Part shown: piece after piece, positions 55,446-64,000 of the stretch
How positions within the stretch are numbered: the first letter of the stretch is position 1
How the letters are laid out: each line of letters opens with the position of its first letter
NCBI GenBank assembly: GCA_963513935.1
Contig: OY740771.1
Span: forward strand, 9,639,138-9,703,137
Origin: Aphrophora alni
Taxonomy: Eukaryota > Arthropoda > Insecta > Hemiptera > Aphrophoridae
DNA length: 64,000 nucleotides
Direction of reading: 5' to 3'
Position numbers and translations under genes: made by a program
The notes under the pieces: model-generated
What the model was told of the DNA's origin: nothing
Seen by the model: only the letters and a program-made list of their open reading frames with translations
Databases searched by the model: none

Positions 55446-56720
55446 ATATACATCTACGAAGCCTGTAAGGGCCTAACTGATGTTAAAAAAGCAGTGATAT
55501 GCTCATTTATGTAAACTTACCCTACTGGAGAGGACTCTTTGATCTGCCAATAGTTTCAAGGTCTAAGAAACCAACTCTGGGCTTTAAATTTATAGGATCT
55601 GCTTGTATTACATTGTATGACGGGGCTGGGTAAGTGCTATGATGGCGACCATCAACTAGTTTTTGTATTTTATTATACACTTGTAAAACAAAATTTTATT
55701 CGTTTATGAACACAAAACATTGTAATGTTAATTACTGTATATAATTTCACGTAGAAACCCACAAAACAGGAGTTAAAAATGATAACTTTTGTATGACCAA
55801 GAGAGTCTTACAAAGTTCGGCGAATCGTAGCGCGCCACGCCAATTGCGATTTGTAATGACAACACATTCTGCATTCTGGTAGGAAGTAAATGCAGCTTAA
55901 GGGGTTGTACCAAATTTATTAAAATCGGTTTACGTAGTGGTTGGGCTGTTGAAGCGCTGGACAAACGACAAACATCATTCCAAAAAACTGTTTGGTCTCA
56001 CGGGAATCTCAAAAAAAAGACACTATTTTGTTGACCTATCACATAACTTTCTCTAGACTACTTTTACGTGTGAAAGTAAAAATCTAAATAAATATTCCGC
56101 TTAGCAGTTTATAAAAACTGTTGTAGTACGTTGAACTCTACATCCAAGCACACATACTGAGTTTAGCAGGTTTAATAGCCCTAACCTTTATAGCTTGTAT
56201 ACACTATCTAACTAACGGTAACCGAGTGACACAAGATACAGTACAGAACTGAGCTGCGGAAATACAAACATCGGCCCGGAAGTGATAAAAACTTAAAATA
56301 GTTACATTTTAAGATTATTACAAAAAAACTATCCTTTTTTTTCTAAACGATTCTTCGGGATGTTTAAAAAATAGTTGAATTTAATCTATTTCGTTTTGTA
56401 ATTTTTCACAATATAGTGTAGAAAAGTTTTATAATGGGCGAGCAAAATCAGACTAGTTTTCATCTTTTTTTCAGTTAAAAATTGAGATTAAAAAATGACA
56501 CGGGTTTTTGTTTTTCTGGGTGAACTTTTTCAAGGTTATTTTAATGTTTTATATCTGATTATTGTGTATTCTACCTAAATTTGTTTCACGATGTGTTAGG
56601 AAACTTGTGTTTACAAAATGAAAAACTTAAAATAGTGAACATTTTAAAATAATAAATTATTTTATTAAAAAAATAATTACCTTTTTTCTATAAGTTTCTT
56701 CTGGATGTTAATAGTTATTT
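55446..56720. other. No recognised feature
   Basis: AAAATCGGTTTACGTAGTGG (55920) is a motif common in old insect TEs. Otherwise AT-rich, with AAAATGACACGGGTTT shared between 38542 and 56493. Confidence 0.4.
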
Positions 56721-56838
56721 GTGCAACTAGTGAGCAAAGTGGCACTTTTTTAAACGAGAGAAAAATGTTGACGCACGAGACTTGCCGAGTGCGTCAATTT
56801 AATCGAGTTAAAAATGACACTTTGCTCACGAATTGCAC
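56721..56838. repeat. Inverted repeat, arms 50-56 bp, 12-nt loop
   Basis: GTGCAACTAGTGAGCAAAGT...TTGACGCAC (56721-56776) is imperfectly inverted as GTGCGTCAA...ACTTTGCTCACGAATTGCAC (56789-56838). Related words (GAGTGAGCAAAGTAGTGG, CCACTTTGTTAACAACTGTAG) recur at 57257-57355. Confidence 0.7.
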
Positions 56839-57599
56839 ATTATACTTTGTCTACAGTTGTTATTTTGTGACAAATATAAAACATACTTAGAATTAACATA
56901 CTTAGCAGTAACACAATTTAATAAAACATTAATTTAATACAATAGTGTTCAACCTCACGTCAAAACTGAGGTTATTTATGAATATTACAAATTTAATAAC
57001 TTAGGTGTATTGTTGAGGAAACGGGATTGCCAACTTCAAAACTCGGCAAACGAAAAATGCACTCCGTGTACATACACTGTCAATCATCTTTATGAATAAT
57101 TACTTCCTTTTTCAACTATAAAACGTTGTTTTGTTGTTTATTTATGTTATTTTACATGTAAGAATTAATCTAACATACATACGGGACATTTCCTGTATAT
57201 TATAAATCAATTCAAATAAACTTAACCTAAATTTCGTTTTGTTCGGTTGCCATTCGGAGTGAGCAAAGTAGTGGGCAAAGTGAAACTGATGAGAAATCAG
57301 CTGTTTTGCAAACGAATTTAAATGAACAAAATGCCACTTTGTTAACAACTGTAGACAAAAATGTTTTTTAGCAAATTGTTCCTGAATCGTAAATGTTTGT
57401 TAATATTTCATTGAAATTTGAACGAAATCGGTATCGTGCTTCTCCCCCCCCCCCATTTTGACCGATAACTTACGAACCGACATTTTATTTGTGATTTAGC
57501 ACACTGCTTTGGAAACTCGATCTTCTCATTTCATTTAAATTTGAATAAAATTGAAACTTCGATTACTAGAGGCAATTTTAAGTGATTTTTCGCACGATT

Positions 57600-57815
57600 T
57601 TGGGCGTGCCAACCCAGAGGTACCCTAGCTGGATGTTATCCTTTTTTTTCATGTATTTTTGTGGTAGATCACACTCTTTCATCTTTCTATCAAGTCTCTA
57701 TTGACCAATTTTTGTTCTCTTCCGAACCTGACTATACGAAGATTACGTTAACATTTTATGTTCTTTTCATCATTTTTTTTATTAAGGTGTTAATGAGCGA
57801 GAGAATAACGCCTTA
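57600..57815 (+). repeat. R280 copy 14
   Basis: GGGCGTGCCAACCCAGAGGT, ACCCTAGCTGGATG, CTTTCATCTTTCTATCAAG, TCTCTTCCGAACCTGAC and AAGGTGTTAATGAGCGAGAG. Confidence 0.85.
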
Positions 57816-57820
57816 AAAAC

Positions 57821-58275
57821 CAAGAAAGAAAAAAATACAAAAATATGCCTTTATATAAAATTTCTTCTAAATCATTGTACATTGTTATCTTGATTTGGAG
57901 CACGGTTAGAACGGAAGTGATGATGCTGTTGCTAAGGAGCTCAAGTGCTTATGTGGGTGGAAAGATGAATTCAACTCATTGAAATACCTCCCCCCCTCCT
58001 CCCTTCTACTCTGTTATGTTAAATAAGCTTTCACGTGGAAGACTTAGTTCTAGTTTAAAAAACAACTATGTTAAGTCACTTGTATTTATTTAAACAAGTC
58101 ATGAACACCTTATTTCCACATTCAGGGGGTTGTGGGGCATACATGTTTTTCGTTTCAAAACATTCTAAAATGAAATCTGTAAAAAAAACTTTCATTTCAA
58201 CTTTATTGCTGGAACATTGATGCAAAAATAGTGGCAAATAATAGGTATAGATAATTTTTCACTATCCCTAATACT
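57821..58275. other. No recognised feature
   Basis: CCTCCCCCCCTCCTCCCTTC near 57988 is a pyrimidine tract; nothing else. Confidence 0.45.
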
Positions 58276-58490
58276 ACAGCATAACAAACACACAGAACAC
58301 AATTCTCATAAAAAAATACGCCTAAGTATCAGACGCGTTTCAACGACAAGGTCGTCCACTTCAGTGATACACGAGCTACACCAATCAAACTATAACTATA
58401 TTATAACTATAGTATAAATAAAGTATAACTATAGTTATAGTTTGACTGGTTAACTATAGTATAACTGTATATAAGTCAAGCTCAACATTT
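58276..58490. mobile_element. Half copy of the 47.3-kb foldback element
   Basis: 58276-58375 matches the left arm at 47290-47383 (AACAAACACACAGAACACAA, GACGCGTTTCAACGACAAGG) and continues into the loop CACCAATCAAACTATAACT. The right arm is missing. Instead a local palindrome (TATAACTATAGTATAAATAA) leads to AAGTCAAGCTCAACATTTA, the inverse of the flank at 47257. The core here is altered (CTGAAGT for CTGAAGA). Confidence 0.75.
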
Positions 58491-58694
58491 AATATCCCTA
58501 ATACTGTTTAATTGTACACTGGAAAGTGTTTTTTCTGACATTGTAGTACTGGTAAGGAAAAGGGATAGAAAGTTGTTTTTTTATAGCTTTATTGATAAAA
58601 ATTGTAAATCACTACCATTTCACACACCTGTAATGTTTAGACTACTTAATTTGCTTGGAAAACGAACTTACTTTGATCACATATTTTGTTTCAG

Positions 58695-58904
58695 GAAGTA
58701 CAACTACTGAGGACTTGGTACCCACACTACTGGGGATGTATGATGCTTTAGTGGGGCGTACCCCACCTGCCGAACCACCACCACCTCCACCTTATATCCG
58801 ACCTTCTTGTAAACCACCACCACCACCTCCTGCTCCTACTGCAGTACCTAGACCTCTGTCCATCAGTTCTATAGCGTCATCGTCATCGTCTTCATCTTCT
58901 TCTG
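58695..58904 (+). CDS. Internal coding exon, Pro/Ser-rich, unknown protein
   Basis: A 210-bp exon between a good acceptor (ATATTTTGTTTCAG, ending 58694) and a perfect donor (GTAAGT, 58905). It starts and ends in phase 1. It encodes STTTEDLVPTLLGMYDALVG, then two proline runs (PPPPPPYIRPSCKPPPPPPAP region) and a serine tract (SISSIASSSSSSSSS). GC content is well above the flanks. The donor joins in frame to the terminal exon at 63467. A short helical segment followed by proline-rich sequence suggests a cytoplasmic C-terminal tail that binds SH3, WW or EVH1 domains. I do not recognise the protein. Further upstream exons should lie left of this point, perhaps outside the window. Confidence 0.7.
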
Positions 58905-59009
58905 GTAAGTTGAGGAAACGTTATGAATTGCATATACACCTGTAAGCTGTCTATCCAAATGTAGTCTACATGTAAATCCAGTGCGTACACGCTTTTACTT
59001 TAAAAGAGA

Positions 59010-59157
59010 TTGATACGAGCGTGTCAATCCCGAGGGACACTAGCTACATCTAAAGCTTTTTTATATTGGGATAGATCCCTCTCTTTCTTATCAGGTCTCT
59101 CTTGACCAACTCTTGTTCTTTTCCGACTCTGGCGCTATTAGAATATTCAGATTTTTG
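59010..59157 (+). repeat. R280 copy 15
   Basis: GAGCGTGTCAATCCCGAGGG, ACACTAGCTACATCTA, GATCCCTCTCTTTCTTATCA and GCGCTATTAGAATATTCAG. It lies about 105 bp into the intron after the Pro/Ser-rich exon. Confidence 0.85.
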
Positions 59158-59457
59158 TCATATTTTATACGAACATGGTTTTGGGCGTAAATTATATAAT
59201 TTTAAGATAAATTAAATCCGAGTGTAGGGATCAGTTTACAATTTATTATCTTTAATGTTTATAGTACATAAGCATTTTTAAAAAGTTTAACAAATTATTA
59301 TAAAAATAAACTTAAATGTTTACAAAAATAACACGTTAACTTAACGGGGGGGGGGGATACCGTCCAAACTCAAAATCTTATTCTGTTTATTATATATATA
59401 GGGGTTTTTTTAGTGTAGAAGCGAAATCTCCCTGTTGGTGGGGGGGGGGGTAAAATA

Positions 59458-59583
59458 AAGAGCTTTAATCTTCGAATACTCTTAATTGCATCAGGGTCGG
59501 ATGAGAATGAAAGTTGGTCTCATCTGATAGAAAAGATGAAGCGAGGGATCTAACCCAAGATTATTATACTCCAGTAGAGCCTC
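59458..59583 (-). repeat. R280 copy 16
   Basis: CTTCGAATACTCTTAATTGC, ATCAGGGTCGGATGAGAATG and GCGAGGGATCTAACCCAAG. Preceded by G-runs at 59345 and 59441. Confidence 0.8.
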
Positions 59584-60035
59584 TAAGGACCCAGACAAAA
59601 CGAATTATTAGTCGCCATCTTGTAAATATGAACGGGTTTGCGAGTTATCGGTAGAAAACCCCAAAATCGACGCTGCCATTAAAGACGTATTGTACCAAAC
59701 CAGCTTTACTAATTTTTTCATATTTTACTAAAATATGAAGTTTAATCACTCAAACTGGTTCAGGAATAATTGAGGGGGGAGGGGTAAAAATAAACCTCCA
59801 CCACCCTCATTAAAAGGGTGGTCTTTAATGGTCATTAAAAAGGGTGATCATTTATTCTTGAACAAATGTGATTTACACTGAAGATGGGTTTTGGCGAAAG
59901 CGAACTGTAAACACAGAATTGATTATTCATCTTCATATTTCAGACACAATCTGAAATTTTTGGTGAATAATAGTTTTGGTTGGTTTGATTTTGGAAATGG
60001 TTGAATGAGAAAGTTTGTGCACAAATTAAAAAAAT
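59584..60035 (+). repeat. RD copy (short)
   Basis: GCCTCTAAGGACCCAGACAA and AACGAATTATTAGTCGCCAT near the left; TGGTTGAATGAGAAAGTTTG then TGCAC at the right terminus. Confidence 0.6.
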
Positions 60036-60235
60036 GCAGCGCTCTGAAATTTAATAAACGACAATAAAATAATATTGATTAAACTTTTATCTTATTCCCC
60101 AATTGCGTTGAAGGGGTAACTTATGCAATTCGACTACACCAATGTATCACGGTTGCATTTTCCCCTTTAGACTAATTTTTGCAAGTTCACATCAACTCGA
60201 TTTACAGCTTAATTCCATTCGTGTATGCACTTTTC

Positions 60236-60390
60236 TTCCTTGTTGTTCCTTCAAAACCTCCAGCTCATTATCGCCTTGTAAAAAAAAAGAGAGAAGGAAA
60301 TATCATAAATAAAGACCCCTATCCTTTAAATAATCTAATAGTGTCAGGGTAGAAGAGACAACATTAATTAATCAAGGGTGACCTGTAAAC
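60236..60390 (-). repeat. R280 copy 17
   Basis: CTTCCTTGTTGTTCCTTCAA, CAGCTCATTATCGCCTTGTA, AATAAAGACCCCTATCC and AATAGTGTCAGGGTAGAAG. The left edge shows the CTTGTTGTT element start also seen at 2575. Confidence 0.85.
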
Positions 60391-60849
60391 TTTGTATCTG
60401 ATTTTTCCCTAATGAAATATTATTTCCCCTACTATTTCAGAAAATATATAATTTCCTGCTTTATAAACAAAATCGTTACTATTGTTAATTGACACAAATA
60501 ATCAACAAAAGTTAAAATTATATTTATAAACGTTTTATTCATTTGTGTAAAAAACTATTTTATGTTAGTTTGTAAGAGCAATCGTTCCATTTCTTTTGTT
60601 CTTTAAAATTCAAGTATCAGAGATGAGAAATAACATCATTACAACATTTAAAGTTTAATGGTTATTGTAAATTAAAAAAATAAAATTGGAACTAAAACCA
60701 AATCACTGTTTAGTGGAACTGATCACCAATAAAGATAATAGGGATTTTAAAATAACAGGTTAATCACCGACAATCAATAAGTACAGTGCAGAGTGAAAAA
60801 CGCTCTCTGTATCTTGGAAGGACAGACATATCTCCGCGGTGTTTAATGT
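60391..60849. other. No recognised feature (intron of the putative gene)
   Basis: AT-rich filler between R280 copies 17 and 18. Confidence 0.5.
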
Positions 60850-61055
60850 TGCTCGTGGCAATTCCGAGATACCTAGCTGGATCTACAACTTTTTCATGTA
60901 GTTTTGAATTAGATCCTTGCCTTTCATCTTTCTAATTAGATCTTGATCTCTGCAGACTCTAACGCTATTAGAGTATTCGAAGGATAGGAGTCTTTCTTTA
61001 TTTTACGTTATTTTCCTCCTTTTGTTATAAGGGGATGGATGACCGAAAGGTATTT
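60850..61055 (+). repeat. R280 copy 18
   Basis: CTCGTGGCAATTCCGAGATA, CCTAGCTGGATCTACAAC, AACGCTATTAGAGTATTCGA, AAGGATAGGAGTC and GGGGATGGATGACCGAAAGG; near full length. Confidence 0.9.
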
Positions 61056-61483
61056 TCCCATAAAGAAGCAAAAAAATGTGCTCATCACCCGAATTGCAAT
61101 TTTTTAAAACTTTTCTGGGTGATTTCACCAGAAATTCGTTTCAATATTTTGTCTAGTAACTTAACCTTTACCCTTTAAACAACAAAGATATATTTTTTTA
61201 AAATTGATTATACAAGTTGGCGCTAAAAGAATGGTCACTTTTGAAATAAATAAAACTTCTAAGATTGTTATAATATATATATATATTAAAATTTACATAT
61301 ATGGATTCTGAAGTTTACCCAATCTCAAAAATTTACACAAATAATACCGTTAATATACAGAAAATCAAGCACAAAATAGATGGTCGGATTTGAAGTGCGT
61401 AGGGGTAAAGGGGTGGAGAGAGGGAAGGTTAGTGACCGTCGCAGGAGTCAGTGGCAGTACTCAGTCTACGAGTCTACCTAGTC
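61056..61483. other. Unassigned; short (TA)n and 5' flank of the mariner relic
   Basis: TAATATATATATATATTAAA at 61270. The last 100 bases become GC-richer (GGTTAGTGACCGTCGCAGGA) and probably belong to the transposon's 5' region. Confidence 0.45.
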
Positions 61484-62416
61484 ATGGCGCAGTGGAACAT
61501 TGATTACCGCAGTTTTAGCTGTGGATCAGTTCCTTAAAAACAACGAATCGTTTATTACTGTTCCGCTGACATTCCAATGTGACGCGTGATGGACCGATCT
61601 CTGATCGCAGATCAATACGGGATCAGTCATGAACAATAATCTCCTGGGCGTCCCCGTACGGCACGGACTCCAGAAAACATCGAGAGTATCGGTTCTGATC
61701 GCTCTACTAGGCGGGCCGATCCAACTTTGGGTCTTAGCCGTCGCTCGTTACAGTGTGTTAAAGTTTCATCCGTATAAAATACTGATTACATGAAAGCTTC
61801 ACGAACGTAGCTTTTGTTTTGTGAATACATACTGGACGTGTTGTACTCTGATGATGATGATGTCAGATGAGGCTCATTTCCATTTGGACGGCTACGTAAA
61901 CAAACAAAACTGCAGGTATTGGTCAGCGCAAAACTCTAGACAGTTACACTAGAGGCCTCTTCACGGTGCTAAAATGTCTGTTTGATGGGGATAGTTGGTC
62001 CGTATTTTTTTGGAAGAGAATGGCACTACAGTTACCGTTAAGCCGGAGCGCTATGTCAACATGCTCCACAACTTCGAGATTTAAACGTTGACATGGAACA
62101 GCAGGATGGTGCCAGAGCCGACACGGCGAGGCGTGTTGTGAAACAAATGCCCCCCCCCCAATCACCTCATCTTACGCTTTGGTGACATCCACTGGCCCGC
62201 TCGATCCGTTAGCGTGTGATTGTTTTTTTATCTTTGGCGGTACCTAAAGTCAAAAGTGTATGCTCACAAACCTCGATCAAAAGAACCCATTCGTACAGAA
62301 ACATCAGTCATAGGAAGAGAAAGTAGTGAAAGTGATGAAGAATTACGAAAGAAAGAATTTTTATGTGTTTACATGAAGAAGGACGCCATCTTTCAGAAGT
62401 GATTTTCCGTACATGA
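61484..62416 (+). pseudogene. Mariner-type transposase, full-length but decayed
   Basis: Recognisable from start to stop in alternating frames. MAQWNIDYRSF (ATG 61484) is followed by a 1-bp insertion, then VDQFLKNNES (helix-turn-helix region). Next come GRPRTARTPENIERV (about 61650), KFHPYKI (61765), SDEAHFHLDGYVNKQN (61862-61912; DE of the first catalytic block), RPLHGAKMSV, GPYFF (about 62000), LNVDMEQQDGA (about 62085; second catalytic Asp kept), FGDIHWPARS and LKSKVYAHKPRS (62240-62285). It closes with GRHLSEVIFRT and a stop at 62414-62416. The block 'WPARSPDLTxCDFFLWGYLK' is broken, so the third catalytic residue is lost. This is the insect mariner/Tc-like family with the KFHPYK motif. 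It sits in the sense orientation inside the putative gene's last intron. Confidence 0.85.
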
Positions 62417-62469
62417 ACGGTATTTCAAAAAAATTTAATTACATGTTTGAAATTGGGTAAACTACAGAA

Positions 62470-62720
62470 TTCATTAACATACCTTATTTTTTTCAAGTCG
62501 ATAGTACTTCTTTATATTATAGTAATGGCTACATGTTTCGCTGCTATAGACAGCATCATCAGGCCAGCTTAATAACATTAACACTTTTGTTAACATACAC
62601 ATCACAAACACATATAAAAATCTCGGCCTAGCACAAATAATCGTGCAGAGAACGGCACTCGTTAAAAGTTGTTTTTGTTCCCAGTATTTTGGCCACATGT
62701 TCACTAACTGAGTTAGATTG
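62470..62720 (-). mobile_element. Penelope-like fragment with hammerhead-like core
   Basis: On the minus strand CTGATGATGCTGTCTATAGC, then AGCGAAACATGTAG (62562-62535): CTGATGA, one extra T, a GCTG/CAGC stem and GAAAC. Farther along, the minus strand is open for 76 codons, but no reverse transcriptase motif is seen. Confidence 0.45.
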
Positions 62721-62807
62721 GGATACTGCTACTTTGAACTTTCCTTATCAGATATGTTTGCCCTATTCCGGCCCTTACGCTATTGTTGTTCGTCTTTAAT
62801 CATCAAG

Positions 62808-62955
62808 ATAAGATACTTTCCTATCAGATCTCCCTTGACCAGTTCTTATTCTTTTCTGAACCTGACGCTATTTTAGAATATTCGAGGGCTATGTGCCTAT
62901 TTATTTATTTATTGTATGCTTTCTTCTTCAATTTTTATAGTGATGATAAAAAACT
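62808..62955 (+). repeat. R280 copy 19
   Basis: CTTTCCTATCAGATCTCCCT, TGACCAGTTCTTATTC, GACGCTATTTTAGAATATTC and GAGGGCTATGTGCC. Confidence 0.85.
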
Positions 62956-63054
62956 TACTAGAATAAATCAATAGGCCGAGCCTACCCCCCCCTTTCCAAC
63001 TACAATACAGGGAAGATGGACAAGCTTACCAAGAAAACGCTTAGTTGTTTTTAA

Positions 63055-63300
63055 AAATTAATATTTCCTTGTTTAGTGAAAAACCTCTCATTCACTATCT
63101 CCTCCGCTAAACAAATAAAGGAAGAAAAGAACAAAATAAAGACTCCTAGCCCTCGAATTGCGTCAGAATCGAAACAAAACAAGAATTGGCCAAGAGAGAA
63201 CTGATATGAAAGAGATGGATCTAACTCAACACTACATGAAAAAAGGTGTAGATCCAGCTATGTCACCTCGGGATGGCCAAACCCGTACACAATAAAGTAA
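63055..63300 (-). repeat. R280 copy 20
   Basis: TCCTTGTTTAGTGAAAAACC, AATAAAGACTCCTAGCCCTC, GGTGTAGATCCAGCTATGTC and ACCTCGGGATGGCCAAACCC. A further R280 tail lies at 63340-63440 (GAGCGATGATGAAAAAAAAA). Confidence 0.9.
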
Positions 63301-63466
63301 GCCCCTGAGATGCTCAACAGTTTAACCCTTTTATTTTATGCTCTTTTCTTCTTCTTTTTTTTTTATATAGAGCGATGATGAAAAAAAAATCACCACAGAA
63401 GCTTACCAAGGAAAACCCTTCTCTATTAAACAGGAATAGTTTTTCATTTATTTATTTTTTCCTTAG

Positions 63467-63537
63467 AGGAGAGAAATCTTTCTCGCCCCAAAGTGCCACC
63501 AAAGATGGAAACCATCACAACAATCTCCCAATGTTGA
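63467..63537 (+). CDS. Terminal coding exon of the Pro/Ser-rich gene
   Basis: Acceptor TTTATTTATTTTTTCCTTAG (ends 63466) has a strong pyrimidine tract. The exon needs one base from the previous exon. The G left over at 58904 completes GAG, and the frame continues ERNLSRPKVPPKMETITTIS, QC and a stop at 63535-63537. PKVPPK is a class II SH3-ligand pattern (PxxPxK), in keeping with the proline-rich upstream exon. AATAAA in CTAATAAAAATA (about 63690) could be the poly-A signal. Matching phase, strand and composition make the pairing likely; transcript data are lacking. Confidence 0.6.
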
Positions 63538-64000
63538 TATAATTTTTAGAATTATTTTGAGCACAGCTGTAACTGTAGTGGTGAATGGATATTTTCAGCG
63601 TTGAAGCGAACGGAAAACTACTTACGCAAAACAAACTAGTCTCGCGGTTTTGGGAGTTGAATGTGATGTCACCTCGATTTTCAAGAGCTAATAAAAATAT
63701 ATTGTAAAACAAAGAAAAGGCGAATAAAAACTTACAATCGCTTGAGGGTTTATAAGTATCTGAAGGAACTATAAACATGGACGTACGAACTTTATAATGA
63801 ACTTTTTAAACCTTATGTGGTTAATAATGCGAGAACATCAAATTAATTAATTAAATTAATTTTATTAAGTTTATTACAATCTTAATCCAAAGATTAAATA
63901 AGTATTACTTATAATGGATATAACACGTATAGACCTAGTTATCTAAGTCCTGCAGTTTATGACACTTAAGTCACCTTTTGTCAAATTCAACATCCAATAG
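63538..64000 (+). other. Probable 3'UTR and downstream sequence
   Basis: No further repeats recognised. Contains the possible poly-A signal near 63690 and an AATTAATTAATTAAATTAA run at 63840. Confidence 0.35.

Overview
This looks like AT-rich, repeat-dense insect nuclear DNA. Interstitial (TTAGG)n arrays match the telomere motif of most non-dipteran insects. The mobile DNA is of types common in insects: hAT, Tc1/mariner, a THAP/P-type relic, a tRNA-headed SINE, and foldback elements with a Penelope-like flavour. I see no operons, bacterial genes or viral genes. The order is not certain; a hemipteran would fit, but that is only an impression.

Protein-coding content is very low. The best host-gene candidate is on the + strand at the right end. 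A 210-bp proline/serine-rich exon (58695-58904) and a short terminal exon (63467-63537, with stop) share phase 1 and are separated by an intron of about 4.6 kb full of repeats. Two weaker exon-like pieces lie at 21149-21181 (+, possible start exon) and 3957-4053 (-). All other recognisable coding sequence is broken transposase: a hAT element with intact ends (11097-12980), mariner relics (13926-14822, 16238-17188, 61484-62416) and a THAP/P-type relic (29750-30420).

Layout. 0-2.6 kb: two tandem arrays and a perfect 89-bp foldback. 2.6-9.6 kb: scattered repeats and a TIR element. 9.6-17.2 kb: 184-bp array, then hAT and mariner relics. 17.2-24.6 kb: a 25-bp hairpin, two long interspersed repeats and a SINE. 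24.6-26.5 kb: 88-bp satellite. 27.6-31 kb: hAT MITE and THAP/P-type relic. 31.4-33.2 kb: 158-bp satellite. 33.5-38.4 kb: SINE, foldback, and mariner-like elements carrying (TTAGG)n arrays. 38.5-47 kb: decayed and young tandem arrays and a hAT MITE nested in another repeat. 47-58 kb: foldbacks, a Tc/mariner MITE and GC-rich direct repeats. 58-64 kb: the 3' end of the putative host gene with repeats in its intron.

Names used here. R280 is a high-copy interspersed element of about 280 bp, about 20 copies; '+' means it reads CTAGCTGGATCTACA. RD is a long interspersed repeat ending in GAAAGTTTGTGCAATGTTTT. M-TIR is a mariner-like family with TIR CAGGGTGTTGCAAAATTGTC and interior CAAAATGGCG blocks. 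All coordinates and alignments were made by eye, so edges of old repeats are approximate.
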